From Planctomycetota bacterium (lineage in GTDB: Bacteria > Planctomycetota > Planctomycetia > Planctomycetales > Planctomycetaceae), in contig JAQCEJ010000004.1 of NCBI GenBank assembly GCA_027618475.1, positions 42,171 to 106,170 on the forward strand: a stretch of 64,000 nt of DNA, read 5' to 3'. Below the pieces are notes generated by a model. It ran no database searches. It was not told the DNA's origin and saw only the letters and a list, made by a program, of their open reading frames with translations. Positions 7,981-17,053 of the stretch are shown here, one piece after another. Every line of letters begins with the position of its first letter. The first letter of the stretch is position 1. The position numbers and the translations under genes were made by a program.

Positions 7981-8016
7981 AGGGGAGCGATCACTACTGT
8001 GGTCGCTCCCCTTTTT
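7981..8016 (+). terminator. Rho-independent terminator of the hsp20 operon
   Basis: AGGGGAGCGATCAC (7981-7994) pairs with GTGGTCGCTCCCCT (7999-8012), a 14-bp stem with one G-U pair and a four-base loop, followed by a T-run (TTTTT within 8012-8016). Confidence 0.92.
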
Positions 8017-8073
8017 ATATCGCGAACAATGGGCGACGATTGAACCGCAATCAATCGGGTTCTTGAGTCACTT

Positions 8074-8493
8074 CTATAGAGGTTTTGCCGGTGAGCCGGG
8101 AAGAAAAGCATGTTTCGGACAGGCATCGGGTGAAAATGGCATTGGTCCCATCGCTGCGTGAGGGTTTACCAACCGTCGGCAGGGGAAGCAATGGTCCAGA
8201 TGCTGTTGCACTTTTAGCGTTTCTTCGGCGGAGAGCGTTCCGGCTTTGAATTCGTCAAGCAATTCTGAAATCTCGCCGCAATGACGCGAGGTCCACGTGG
8301 ATTGGCGTTCGGGTGACATAGTTCGATAGCTATAGACGGCTGCCGATGTAGTCACCGCCAGCAAAGCGACAATGGATGCGACTCGCCCTGCCAAGCGCAA
8401 TGTCAGCTGGCGTTTTTCCATCAGCGCATAACGCTGCAGGTACCCTATCGGGCAGGGGCTCCATTGATCGTTGCTATTGAAAGGTGGCGTCAT
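8074..8493 (-). CDS. Small membrane protein with anti-sigma-type zinc finger
   Basis: A 139-aa protein with one transmembrane helix at about residues 33-54 (AGRVASIVALLAVTTSAAVY). It is followed by a H-C ... H-x3-C-x2-C arrangement (RHC, then HLDHCFPC near 97-104), the signature of zinc-binding anti-sigma (ZAS/zf-HC2) domains. In most anti-sigma factors the zinc finger precedes the membrane helix and the sigma gene is adjacent. Here the order is reversed and no sigma gene is nearby, so a different zinc-dependent role is possible. The start is not fixed: ATG 8493 and an internal ATG at 8421 both lack a strong ribosome site. Confidence 0.6.
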   Translation of the reverse strand: MTPPFNSNDQWSPCPIGYLQRYALMEKRQLTLRLAGRVASIVALLAVTTSAAVYSYRTMSPERQSTWTSRHCGEISELLDEFKAGTLSAEETLKVQQHLDHCFPCRRLVNPHAAMGPMPFSPDACPKHAFLPGSPAKPL

Positions 8494-8642
8494 AATTTCG
8501 CGGCGCGAATCTGTTTCACTCGCTGTTTCACACGTACTTCAACATGTAGGTTCGTGAGCCGTTTTCGTATTTATTGTCATATCCCGTCTGCGGGGGATCT
8601 GTGCGATTCATTACAGTTCTGAAAAACTATATGCTTCTCTCC

Positions 8643-9413
8643 TCAGTCGGGTTTCAAACTCAAAGCAGGGGAAATACGTTTAGGCGACATCTCGATATGC
8701 GGTCCGTCTGCTGAGGGGAGACGGACCGGTGCGTGAATTTCTTCAGACAGTATTTGCGGATTACGAATGACGATGCATTGCCGGCTGATCTGCAACGTGC
8801 CTTCGGATTGTAATGTTCCCAGCAATGTCGTCACTGTTTCGCGCGTCGAGCCGATGATATTTGCCAGATCCTGATGAGACAATTTGATACCGATGACGAT
8901 TCCTTCAGGGCATTTCTTGCCATATTGCTCGGTCAACTCGAGCAACAGATGAACCAACCGATGTCTGTTCGAACGGAACAATAGCAATTTCAACCGACGT
9001 TCGATGCGCCTTCGGCGGAGTCCAAACAGCTTCGACACGCCGAGCGCCAGGTCAGCCGATTGAGCCATCATGCGTTCAAGTTCGTCGGCGGGAATGAAAA
9101 TAATCGTACTGGGAAGTAGAGTCACGGCCGATTCTTCCCGCGTCGTATCGCCGATAAGCGCCAATTCTCCGAACAATTCCCCCGGTTCAATATAAGCAAG
9201 AATCGCTTCTTTTCCCTTTTCGGTGAGATGGCTGAGTTTGACCCGGCCTTGAGTCAGTAGCAGGGCACCGTCGGCGGGATCGGTCGGCAGGTAAACCGAC
9301 GTCTGCTTGGGAAACGTGCGCAGACGAGAACAGCGCTCGAGTCTCAAGATCTGTTCTCTCGAGAGCCGCTCGAACAGCCGGCAGTTTTTGATATACCAAT
9401 GCGTTTCCGACAT
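8643..9413 (-). CDS. Crp/Fnr-family transcriptional regulator
   Basis: A 256-aa protein with an N-terminal cyclic-nucleotide-binding-fold domain (about 14-125, with GELFGELALIGDTTREESAVT resembling the phosphate-binding cassette). A dimerisation helix (LFGLRRRRIERRLKLLLF) and a C-terminal winged helix (KLSHQDLANIIGSTRETVTTLLGTL, about 172-200) follow. There is no N-terminal Cys cluster, so it is not an FNR-type oxygen sensor. PEGIVIGIKLSHQDLA is close to the CRP/FNR HTH consensus. The last 40 residues are an extra low-complexity tail. The ligand and targets are unknown. Confidence 0.88.
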   Translation of the reverse strand: MSETHWYIKNCRLFERLSREQILRLERCSRLRTFPKQTSVYLPTDPADGALLLTQGRVKLSHLTEKGKEAILAYIEPGELFGELALIGDTTREESAVTLLPSTIIFIPADELERMMAQSADLALGVSKLFGLRRRRIERRLKLLLFRSNRHRLVHLLLELTEQYGKKCPEGIVIGIKLSHQDLANIIGSTRETVTTLLGTLQSEGTLQISRQCIVIRNPQILSEEIHAPVRLPSADGPHIEMSPKRISPALSLKPD

Positions 9414-9534
9414 TTCGTTTTCCGAATGCCCAATCGTGACCGAATCTGTACCTACCAGTCTACCGAGAATTCAGGCGGAGAAAAGGGAGTCCGTCACAAA
9501 TTCACGGTTCGATTGATCGTTCACATCGCCTCGA

Positions 9535-9948
9535 TCAACCATCAGGAGAATTCCACACCGGGTCAGCCAGCAGGTCACGCGCGATGTCAGCACATTCGTA
9601 TTCATCCCGTTCGGCATCGAAACTCACATTCGACGGGGCATCGTCGGAATTCTGCAGTAAATGTTCGGCCTGCTCGAACGAGCAAAACTTTTGTAACACC
9701 CGCAAATACGGTTGGAAGTCGTCGTCGATCATCGCTTCGCTCAAATTCGAATATTCGGATAACAGATGGCTTGGCTGGTGTCGGGTCACGTACTGATGGC
9801 AGTTCTCGGCGATGTCGGGATATCCCGCCTTCAATGCCGAGACTCCGGTCAATACAAGAAACTTGTCGCACGGCAGCAATTGCGATTTATGCCGGCTGAT
9901 AAGGGCCAAGCGAAGATACATCAGCATTTCGCGTGCATCGTTCGCCAT
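9535..9948 (-). CDS. Conserved-looking hypothetical protein
   Basis: A 137-aa, mostly alpha-helical soluble protein (MANDAREMLMYLRLALISRHKS at its N-terminus, then ALKAGYPDIAENCHQYV). I recognise no family. The ATG at 9948 is preferred over an upstream start at 10011 because AGGACAG lies nine bases before it and the extra N-terminal residues look random. The gene begins 25 bp after the end of the MBL-fold hydrolase gene on the same strand, so the two are probably co-transcribed. Confidence 0.65.
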   Translation of the reverse strand: MANDAREMLMYLRLALISRHKSQLLPCDKFLVLTGVSALKAGYPDIAENCHQYVTRHQPSHLLSEYSNLSEAMIDDDFQPYLRVLQKFCSFEQAEHLLQNSDDAPSNVSFDAERDEYECADIARDLLADPVWNSPDG

Positions 9949-9973
9949 CGTGACTGTCCTGAATTCGTGGCCG

Positions 9974-10768
9974 TTAGAAGGGAATGCGCAGGCCGTCGTA
10001 TGAAAGTTCAACTCCGGCCGGCAGACGAGCGTTGGTCTCTTCGTAATCGAGTGAATGCGAAACGTGCGTGAAATAGGTTTGACGAGGTTTCACCCGTTCG
10101 GCGACTTCAATCGCTTGTGAAAGACTCAGATGCGTAGGATGCGGCTTCTCACGGAGAGCATCGATCACCAGGACATCTAAACCATCGAGCAACGGCCAAC
10201 TTTCGTCGGGGATGTCACTGACGTCGGTGCAGAAAGCAACGTCATTTATTCGAAAACCAAGAATCGGCAGTTTACCATGCATCAGACGAATCGGCTGCAC
10301 CCTCTGGCCAAGTACATCAAACGGTTCGGTTCCAATCGGCTCGAAGATGAGCTGAGGGATCGCACCGGGATGATCGTTCGGATAAGGCTGGGCAAATGCG
10401 TAAGCAAATGTTGCGCGAATATGCTTTTCGACATTGGCTTCGCAATACAGTGGAATCGCCCGTTTCAAATACTGACCGCAAATCCTCAGGTCGTCGAGAC
10501 CGAAGATGTGGTCGGCATGACTGTGCGTATAAAGGACGGCCTCAACCAGACGTATCCGTTCGCGTACAAGCTGCAAACGGAGCTCGGGAGACGTATCGAT
10601 CAGAAACGTGCCGCCGGAAGTTTGAATGGCCACACTGGTTCTCATCCGGTGATTTCGGGGATTTTTCGACTGACAAACAGCGCAGTCGCATCCGATGACC
10701 GGCACGCCGACGCTGGTTCCCGTACCCAACAAAATGATGGACCGTTCAGACGGATGTACCGAAGTCAT
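9974..10768 (-). CDS. MBL-fold metallo-hydrolase (PhnP-like)
   Basis: A 264-aa metallo-beta-lactamase-fold protein. LLGTGTSVGVPVIGCDCAVCQS at residues 13-34 carries the Cys pair typical of PhnP and related phosphodiesterases. The metal-binding THSHADH motif is at 81-87, with further ligands in GLRINDVAFCTDVSD-like and THVSHS segments. PhnP acts on 5-phosphoribosyl cyclic phosphate, but close relatives include nucleases and unknown phosphodiesterases, and no phn genes are present. The substrate is therefore open. It is the first gene of a short leftward unit with the 137-aa hypothetical. Confidence 0.85.
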   Translation of the reverse strand: MTSVHPSERSIILLGTGTSVGVPVIGCDCAVCQSKNPRNHRMRTSVAIQTSGGTFLIDTSPELRLQLVRERIRLVEAVLYTHSHADHIFGLDDLRICGQYLKRAIPLYCEANVEKHIRATFAYAFAQPYPNDHPGAIPQLIFEPIGTEPFDVLGQRVQPIRLMHGKLPILGFRINDVAFCTDVSDIPDESWPLLDGLDVLVIDALREKPHPTHLSLSQAIEVAERVKPRQTYFTHVSHSLDYEETNARLPAGVELSYDGLRIPF

Positions 10769-11233
10769 TAAACCGAAATGTTCCTCTTTCGCGTGGTAAT
10801 TATTTCATTCCACTGTACTCCCCCCATTGCCCGGTAGGGAAGAGATGTCGGCGACTGTTTCGTCCCAGCACGAAATTTCTTTGTCCCTTCATTTCACCAT
10901 CTGTAATCCATTTCACGGAACAGAAGTGGCGTTTTACTGATAATTTGTCTCCAATTGATAAATAAGTTTGGGAAAGTTCGAGTTTTCATGCCGGCGAGGC
11001 GCGTAGCTGGTGTCTGTTTAACAGACATCAGATGAGCGCCTGCGTGTCCTCGCCGGTTTTATTATTTCGCCGATGTCCCTCCTTTTCATGAGAGATGTCG
11101 ATGTCCGCGTCTTTCAAGCCAGTCGAGCCCCTTTCGTTCGCGGCAACACTTTCTTAGAATCTCTCTATGCTGAGGGTAAGGATTAAGCTCCTCGTTACCC
11201 AAAATCCTGGCGACGAACATCAAGAGAGAACGC
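10769..11233. other. Divergent intergenic region with a large hairpin
   Basis: These 465 bases separate the leftward MBL gene from the rightward uracil-DNA glycosylase gene and contain no credible protein gene. The main feature is the terminator-like hairpin at 10991-11067, listed separately. The stretch between that hairpin and the glycosylase start shows nothing clear. Confidence 0.45.
10991..11067 (+). ncRNA. Long two-part hairpin followed by a U-rich tract (small RNA terminator or leader attenuator)
   Basis: An outer stem CCGGCGAGG (10991-10999)/CCTCGCCGG (11048-11056) encloses an inner ten-pair stem CTGGTGTCTG (11007-11016)/CAGACATCAG (11022-11031, one G-U pair) with a TTTAA loop. TTTTATTATTT follows on the + strand only. 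No rightward gene ends here, so the hairpin would end either an unannotated small RNA or a leader transcript of the glycosylase gene. Confidence 0.45.
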
Positions 11234-12082
11234 GTGGTCTTTTCATCAGATCAGTTCGACGCTCGCATCAAGCGAATCGTGTTGCAGAAACTGCAGTCGC
11301 TTCACGCCGCTGGAGTGCGTCATCTGCCGCGCGTCCATTTGTATGTTGCCGAGCAAGCATCGGCGTGTTCAACGACCGACGTCGAGACCAAAATTCTTCA
11401 AACGAATGCCACGCGGAAAGTCGAAACCGATATGGCCAAACGCACCGCGACAAAATCAACTCCGGAACCGATCGTACCGGCAAACATGCCGACGTCAGAG
11501 ACATCTTCGATTCTCCCCGAGCGTCAGCAGCAACTGCAGATTCTGGCCGAGAGTGTCAGTGGTTGCCGTCGCTGCGGCGAACTGGCCGAGATGAGAACGC
11601 AAACGGTGTTCGGCGTGGGAAATCCACACGCCAGGATTATGTTTATCGGCGAAGCTCCTGGTGCCGACGAAGACAAGCAAGGTGAACCGTTCGTCGGCAG
11701 GGCAGGGCAGCTGCTCGACAAGATCATCGAGGCGTGCCAACTGAAACGGGAAGAGATTTATATCGCCAATATCCTGAAGTGTCGCCCGCCGGGCAATCGC
11801 GCACCGCTTCCCGAAGAAGCCGGGAATTGCCGCGAATTTCTCGATGCACAGATCGAGATCATTCAGCCCGAATACATCATCTGCTGGGGGACGACGGCGG
11901 CACAGAACCTTCTAGGGACGACCGAATCAATCGGGAAACTCCGAAAGCGGTTCTTTACGCACGGCACAGCCAGAGTGCTCTGCACGTATCATCCGTCGTA
12001 TCTGTTACGCAATCCCCCCGCCAAAAAAGATGTCTGGGACGACATGAAGTTCTTTTTCAACGAACTGGGAGTCACCCTCTAA
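11234..12082 (+). CDS. Type-4 (Fe-S) uracil-DNA glycosylase
   Basis: A 282-aa protein whose residues about 95-282 form a family-4 UDG (UDGa-like), which removes uracil from DNA in base-excision repair. Seen: motif [10 protein letters not shown] (139-147), motif B HPSYLLR (253-259), and four candidate 4Fe-4S ligands C111, C114, C183 and C199 ([18 protein letters not shown]). The first 95 residues are an extra extension with [21 protein letters not shown], a Thr/Ser-rich linker and no known motif. The start is GTG at 11234. The 3' end overlaps the convergent CBS gene by 4 bp. Confidence 0.92.
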   Translation: MVFSSDQFDARIKRIVLQKLQSLHAAGVRHLPRVHLYVAEQASACSTTDVETKILQTNATRKVETDMAKRTATKSTPEPIVPANMPTSETSSILPERQQQLQILAESVSGCRRCGELAEMRTQTVFGVGNPHARIMFIGEAPGADEDKQGEPFVGRAGQLLDKIIEACQLKREEIYIANILKCRPPGNRAPLPEEAGNCREFLDAQIEIIQPEYIICWGTTAAQNLLGTTESIGKLRKRFFTHGTARVLCTYHPSYLLRNPPAKKDVWDDMKFFFNELGVTL

Positions 12083-12594
12083 CGCGACAGTGCATCTGAC
12101 GAAAACACCGACGGTCGTTTTTGCAGAAAGCGGGGAGATCGAATCGGAGTCGGTTCGGTTGAGTGCTCGCCCGCAGTCGTCTTCACCTGCATCGGTGCCG
12201 TTTTCTGTTCCATCGCGCACTTCACAAGAATCCAGCGCAACAGATCCCGGCGATGAATTTGTCCGATGACCTTACGGTCGCGAACCACAGCAATTACTCG
12301 GCAGCGCTGCTCGCGAAACAGCGGCAACACGGCGTCGAGATCTTCATCTGCCGTGCAACAGGGAATCTGACAGCTCACATAATCGGCGACGGTGCGATCC
12401 GGGGCCGCCTCCATATACAGGGCCTTCAGAATTTCGTAGTCGGGGATAACACCAACCAGCCGGCCGACATCATCGGTTGCATACAATTCACCGACGCATT
12501 CATGGGTCAATAGTTCGGCAGCAGCTTGAATTGTCGAATCGAGCGAAATGCAAACAGCTTCGTGCGTCATCAAGTCGCGGACGAGTACGGTCAT
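12079..12594 (-). CDS. Tandem CBS-domain protein
   Basis: A 171-aa protein with two CBS modules. CBS1 covers about residues 4-60 ([25 protein letters not shown] ... [13 protein letters not shown]). CBS2 covers about 68-125 ([25 protein letters not shown] ... [15 protein letters not shown]). Stand-alone CBS pairs usually sense adenine nucleotides; no effector domain is attached here. The last 45 residues look disordered. It is convergent with the uracil-DNA glycosylase gene with a 4-bp overlap, so the two do not share a transcript. Confidence 0.88.
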   Translation of the reverse strand: MTVLVRDLMTHEAVCISLDSTIQAAAELLTHECVGELYATDDVGRLVGVIPDYEILKALYMEAAPDRTVADYVSCQIPCCTADEDLDAVLPLFREQRCRVIAVVRDRKVIGQIHRRDLLRWILVKCAMEQKTAPMQVKTTAGEHSTEPTPIRSPRFLQKRPSVFSSDALSR

Positions 12595-13336
12595 GGCAGA
12601 ACCTCGCGTGACGTATATTCGTGGAGAGGAGTTCGAGTTCTAGGCCGGAAAATGGCGGTGAGCCACCAGCCATCAACGACGACGTCACAACTCTATGTTG
12701 CCTTTTGGCGACATGCTGTCAAATCGCTTCATTTTGCATGGTCTCGTCGGGAAATCCGGGTACAATTTATCGGATATGCGGATTAACAGCTCTTCGAAAA
12801 ATGGTGGCACTGCCGGCATACCCACCATTGCGATTGTCAGGTATCGAGAAAACAGCGGTAGATAAGTCATCGGTGGCACACGTTTAGTCATCGATCATTA
12901 GAATCTTCTTGACCGACGTGCTTTATCGTTCTTATGATGGAATAATGTTTTTGTGCTATTTTTCCCGTTGATTTTGGAGAACGTATCCCCTCTTTCCCTT
13001 TCGGTCGTATCGGTTATGGCAGGAGGGGGGATTATTGGTCTGATCGATCGGGATTCGAAGTTCCCCCCGAAGCGTTAGAATCCGAATCGGACGCGGGAAG
13101 GTATGAAACGAGCGGTAGTTGTGTCGATAACAGATACCGGCATCACAGGCGTCGGCAAACAGCATGTCGTTATGGACCAAAAACGACATCGAATCGGTGC
13201 GGAGATCAATAGAACGAGTTTCATCACTCTAACGTAAACCGACGAAGGGTCAGATGCGGCCGCATCCGGTTTTCCGTCCGGAATGACATGAAACACGTGC
13301 AGGTGACGGTCGAAAATCGACCTGTAAGGAAAAAAA
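12595..13336. other. Long intergenic region (742 bp) without a convincing gene
   Basis: Neither strand shows a reading frame with a good ribosome site and protein-like composition. A 44-codon frame at 13103-13237 (+) has its GGAAGG too close to the ATG. A 77-codon frame at 12956-13189 (-) is not recognisable. A 12-bp perfect palindrome ATGCGGCCGCAT lies at about 13255-13266. The right end carries the AAGGA ribosome site of the next gene. Confidence 0.4.
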
Positions 13337-14248
13337 ATGCACACTCTCGGAAAAGTGTTGGCGTTCCTGGTTGTCGTGGGAGCGGGGATCGGTGCGGCCA
13401 TCGCATCGCGAACTGTTGTCATTCGCTCCGGATACATGAAAAAGATCGACGAACAGAACGAACGCCTCGTTAAGAACGCCGCACAACTCGAAGAATTGCA
13501 GACCAAGGAACAGAATCTTCGTTCCGATCTGGCCCGACTCAATCTGGGCTGGGATCGCGTCTGGGATGGCGTTGGAACCCAGATTCAGAACGATGCCAGC
13601 ATCGTGATCTCGATGGGAACGAATGTGGGACTGACGATTCCCGCCGATCAGAACCTGCCGGTGCCGGTGCTCCATGCCTTTCAACCGGGTTCCAACGGCG
13701 AATATGTGTACGTCGGCATGTTTGCCGCATCGGATGTTCGCGAAAATCAATCGTTGCTGGTGCCGACATTCGTACCGCGTCTCTCGGAAGTGAGTACCTG
13801 GCAGAACGGCAACTGGAGATTTCGTTCACTGATCCCCGCCGGGTATACCGAAAGGTTCCTCAATCTTGCGGGGCGACTGAATACTTACGATCAACTGAAA
13901 GAAGCGAAGACCGCCAACCTCGAAGCTCAAACACAACTCAAGCTGGTCGCCGAACAACATCTGAAAAACCGACTGAACGAATTGAATGGTAATCCTGACT
14001 TTCAGAACGCCGAGGGAAAACTTCCTCCCGAAGATGTCAAAGGCTACGTGGCGACGATTACCGATGTGGAAGAGCAGCGAAACCAGGCATGGGAAGTGGT
14101 TGATGAACTCCGACGGCGGTTGTTCCACGCTCATTCGAATATGGTCGAGTTGATCAAAGCCAATCGTGAACTCGCCGGGAAACTTCCCGCTACTCCCGCC
14201 GCCGAAACGTCTGGCGAAGTCGAAGTTCCCGAAACGGCAGCGAAATAG
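13337..14248 (+). CDS. Membrane-anchored coiled-coil protein of unknown function
   Basis: A 303-aa protein with an N-terminal signal anchor (LGKVLAFLVVVGAGIGAAIAS, residues 4-24). A coiled coil follows (KKIDEQNERLVKNAAQLEELQTKE, about 35-70), then a middle domain with short beta strands (ASIVISMGTNVGLTIP ... YVYVGMFAASDVRENQSLLV, about 85-150). A second coiled coil lies at about 185-275, and the tail is Pro/Ala/Glu-rich. The bulk is predicted outside the cytoplasm. The layout resembles scaffold proteins such as MreC in outline only; I do not recognise the family. AAGGA precedes the ATG. Confidence 0.7.
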   Translation: MHTLGKVLAFLVVVGAGIGAAIASRTVVIRSGYMKKIDEQNERLVKNAAQLEELQTKEQNLRSDLARLNLGWDRVWDGVGTQIQNDASIVISMGTNVGLTIPADQNLPVPVLHAFQPGSNGEYVYVGMFAASDVRENQSLLVPTFVPRLSEVSTWQNGNWRFRSLIPAGYTERFLNLAGRLNTYDQLKEAKTANLEAQTQLKLVAEQHLKNRLNELNGNPDFQNAEGKLPPEDVKGYVATITDVEEQRNQAWEVVDELRRRLFHAHSNMVELIKANRELAGKLPATPAAETSGEVEVPETAAK

Positions 14249-14409
14249 CGGTTACGCGTCACGGACGGATACGGCGACCGGTCAGACAGAATCCGCGACC
14301 GCGAACGTTTATTTCGATCGCTTGTTAATATGCGACGGTGCCCTGACCGATGCGGCGGATATGCGCGCAAATCGCTCTTTGTCACACATTCTCGACGTTG
14401 ATTTGCTAT

Positions 14410-14437
14410 AGGATATCACCTGCCGATGCGATATCCT
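14410..14437. promoter_or_regulatory. Inverted repeat upstream of the rhomboid gene (possible operator)
   Basis: Perfect eight-base arms AGGATATC (14410-14417) and GATATCCT (14430-14437) with a 12-base spacer, ending 59 bp before the rhomboid start. It could be an operator or a weak hairpin. Confidence 0.3.
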
Positions 14438-14496
14438 GCGGCGATTGACGACACAATGTTTTGACGAACGCCGTTCGTTCCGGATAATGGTCTGCT

Positions 14497-15333
14497 ATGG
14501 GAATTTACAACCGGGATTACGTGCGCGACGAACCAACGTCTCCACGTAGGACTCATTTGGCCAATCAGACGGTGATCACAACGCTGGTCATCATCAATGT
14601 GGCCGTCTTCGTCTTGCAGAATGCTTCTCCTCAAGTCACCGACATGCTGTCGTTGTCGGTCAACAATCTGCGCGATTTTCAAATCTGGCGACTGCTGACG
14701 TATGGCTTCTGCCATAGCATGGAACTGAACCATCTGGTTTTCAACATGATCGGCTTGTGGCTATTCGGCCGTGTCGTCGAGCCGATCTACGGTCACCGCG
14801 AATTTTTGTGGTTCTACCTGACCAGCATCGTTATTTCCGGCTTGTGCCATGTGATGTTTCAACTGGGGCAGGGGTTGTCGAATCCGGTGATTGGCGCCTC
14901 GGGAGGCGTGTACGCCGTCACGATTCTGGCGGCCATCCATTTTCCGAGGATGACGATCCTGTTCATGATGATCTTTCCGCTGGAACTCCGCTGGCTGGCA
15001 GTGTTGTACATCGGCATGGATTTGTACGGTATGATGCACGGTGGATCGAATGTCGCGAATGCGGCACATCTGGGCGGAGCGGCATTCGCCGCGCTGTATC
15101 ACTATAACGGCTGGCGGTTGACGGGGCTGATGGCCTTCCGAGGTTTCAAATTACATCTGCCGAAACGCCGGCCGAAAGTTCAGATCTATCACCCCGAATC
15201 GAACGAGCAAGATATCGACATGAAAGTCGATGCCCTACTGCAGAAAATTCATCGCGAAGGGGAAGCAAGCCTGACCGACGACGAACGACAAATCCTAAAA
15301 AACGCGAGCCGACAGTACAAAGAACGTCGCTGA
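14497..15333 (+). CDS. Rhomboid-family intramembrane serine protease
   Basis: A 278-aa protein with about six transmembrane helices. Catalytic landmarks are complete: the nucleophile S135 in GASGGVYA, the partner H191 in NAAHLGGAAFAALYH, and the oxyanion-supporting N83 in HLVFNMIGLWLFG. It cleaves transmembrane substrates within the inner membrane. The cytosolic C-terminal 65 residues end in a DDERQILKNASRQYKERR helix, a tail common among planctomycete rhomboids. The gene is convergent with the DUF1501 gene with a six-base gap. No obvious substrate gene is adjacent. Confidence 0.92.
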   Translation: MGIYNRDYVRDEPTSPRRTHLANQTVITTLVIINVAVFVLQNASPQVTDMLSLSVNNLRDFQIWRLLTYGFCHSMELNHLVFNMIGLWLFGRVVEPIYGHREFLWFYLTSIVISGLCHVMFQLGQGLSNPVIGASGGVYAVTILAAIHFPRMTILFMMIFPLELRWLAVLYIGMDLYGMMHGGSNVANAAHLGGAAFAALYHYNGWRLTGLMAFRGFKLHLPKRRPKVQIYHPESNEQDIDMKVDALLQKIHREGEASLTDDERQILKNASRQYKERR

Positions 15334-15339
15334 TCGGTG

Positions 15340-16794
15340 TTACAACACCTCAACAATCGGGTGCCCTTCATCCAGCAGTGGGTGCGGCCGGTTTTCGATA
15401 TCGGTGACGTACATCTCGGGATCGAGTCCCAACGCGGCATAAATTGTCGCAGCCAGATCGGCCGGTGTGTAACTTCGCGAAACGGGATAGGCGGCCTGAG
15501 CATCGGTCGCACCGATGACCTGTCCCACTTTCGTCCCCGCTCCCGTGAAGAACACCGATCCCGCCGGACCCCAGTGATCGCGCCCCCCCTCAGAATTGAT
15601 TTTCGGCGTCCGTCCGAATTCGGTCAGAAAAACAACCAGCGTGGTGTCGAGCAAGCCTCGTTCTTTCAGATCGGAAATGAGGGCGGCAAAGGCTTTGTCC
15701 ATGCCGGCGAGGTGATATCCCCGCTTACACATTTCAGAGATATGCGGCTGCTTCTGCACTGGGACGGCGTGATTATCCCACAGATTGCCGTACTGCAAAT
15801 CGTAACCGTAGTCGACCATAACATAACGTGCTCCGGCCTCGACCAGACGGCGTGCGAGCAGACAACGACCTCCCAGTTTTGTACGGCCGTAACGATCGCG
15901 CAGGGCGTCGGATTCTTTGGTCACGTCAAACGCTTCGCGAATCTGCTGACCGGCAAGCAATGTAAACGCACTTTCGTATTGGCCCTCGAGAGTCTGGAAA
16001 TTCGGCAGTTTTTCCAATCCTCGCAATTCGGTTTCAAGCCGTTCACGCAGCCGAGCCCGTCGATCGATTCTCGCAGAGGTCATCTCTTCGAGGTATCGCA
16101 ATTCCTGCGGATTGAGGTTTTCTTCAAACAGCGGTGAAGGATTTTCTTCTTTGTCGCCCACCGTGAAATCGGGTTGTTCAGGACGACCGCCGACGCTGAA
16201 CGGAGCGTATTGATTTCCGAGCCAGCCGCCAACGAATAAATTCGTAGGGGGCGGACCGGGAAAAGTGATGCCCGGAACCGCGATGTAGCCGGGCAACCCA
16301 TTTCGTGAACCGTAAAGATGGGATACGATCGACCCGATATTCGGGTGCTTGAACAATTCTGCGGCGGTGACGCGACGGCCACAGAGCGTGAAAACCTGAC
16401 TTAAAAAGTGGTCGTTGCTGTCGTGAGAGAAGCTGCGGATAACGGCGAGATCTGCGGCGATCTTTGCCAGTTCGGGCATCGCTTCGGTGAAATGGACTCC
16501 CGGAAGCTGCGTATCGATCGTATCGAGCGTGCCGCGAATTTGTTCGGGAGCCTCGGGCTTGGGATCGAACGAATCGATATGCGTGACCCCCCCTCCCATC
16601 CACAAGTAAATCACCGATTCTGCGCGTGACTTCGACGTACCAGTCGATTCACCGGCAAGCAGGTTCGCCGGCAATGCCGTCGCGGCGATGCTCAACGAAC
16701 CAACGCGCAATAAGTCGCGACGGTCGAGAAGGCCGAGCGGTGATCCCGATGGACTCAGAGTCGAGGAGTTTTGACTAGCGAAAAGTTCGGTCAT
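15340..16794 (-). CDS. DUF1501 secreted protein, twin-arginine type signal (copy 1)
   Basis: A 484-aa protein. Residues 24-48 (DRRDLLRVGSLSIAATALPANLLAG) look like a Tat signal. The DUF1501 body has the sulfatase/alkaline-phosphatase-like fold, with SVIYLWMGGGVTHIDSFDPKPEAPEQIRG, AVIRSFSHDSNDHF, VFLTEFGRTPKINSEGGRDHWGPAGSVFFTGAG and the terminal YTPADLAATIYAALGLDPE. The family is hugely expanded in planctomycetes, often paired with DUF1549/DUF1553 genes. No such partner is adjacent here. It may act on sulfated or phosphorylated polysaccharides in the periplasm, but the reaction is unproven. Confidence 0.92.
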   Translation of the reverse strand: MTELFASQNSSTLSPSGSPLGLLDRRDLLRVGSLSIAATALPANLLAGESTGTSKSRAESVIYLWMGGGVTHIDSFDPKPEAPEQIRGTLDTIDTQLPGVHFTEAMPELAKIAADLAVIRSFSHDSNDHFLSQVFTLCGRRVTAAELFKHPNIGSIVSHLYGSRNGLPGYIAVPGITFPGPPPTNLFVGGWLGNQYAPFSVGGRPEQPDFTVGDKEENPSPLFEENLNPQELRYLEEMTSARIDRRARLRERLETELRGLEKLPNFQTLEGQYESAFTLLAGQQIREAFDVTKESDALRDRYGRTKLGGRCLLARRLVEAGARYVMVDYGYDLQYGNLWDNHAVPVQKQPHISEMCKRGYHLAGMDKAFAALISDLKERGLLDTTLVVFLTEFGRTPKINSEGGRDHWGPAGSVFFTGAGTKVGQVIGATDAQAAYPVSRSYTPADLAATIYAALGLDPEMYVTDIENRPHPLLDEGHPIVEVL

Positions 16795-17053
16795 ATCGAA
16801 TGCCCTGCAACAGTATCAGTAGCCATAATTATTGTTCGTCCCGGTAACATACACCTTCATTGTCATCGTAACATCCTCAAGGGTGAGACCACCTGAAAAA
16901 CGCGTGAATCAGGAGTTTTCTATCGATCGAGATCGACAAAAACGGCGCAGGCGTTCCCATTGGACATTATGACGTATCAACTGGCGATGATGCAAGGCGA
17001 TTCGAGTAAGTCCTCGGAAGGGAAAGCCCTGAAAACGGACGAGGGTGTCAACC

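Noticed and set aside
12956..13189. 77-codon - strand frame in the long gap
   Set aside because: No recognisable motif, signal or good ribosome site.
13103..13237. 44-codon + strand frame in the long gap
   Set aside because: The GGAAGG is only one or two bases from the ATG and no second line of evidence exists.
15337..16137. 266-codon + strand frame opposite DUF1501 copy 1
   Set aside because: Mirror frame of a well-supported DUF1501 gene; no ribosome site or family motif.
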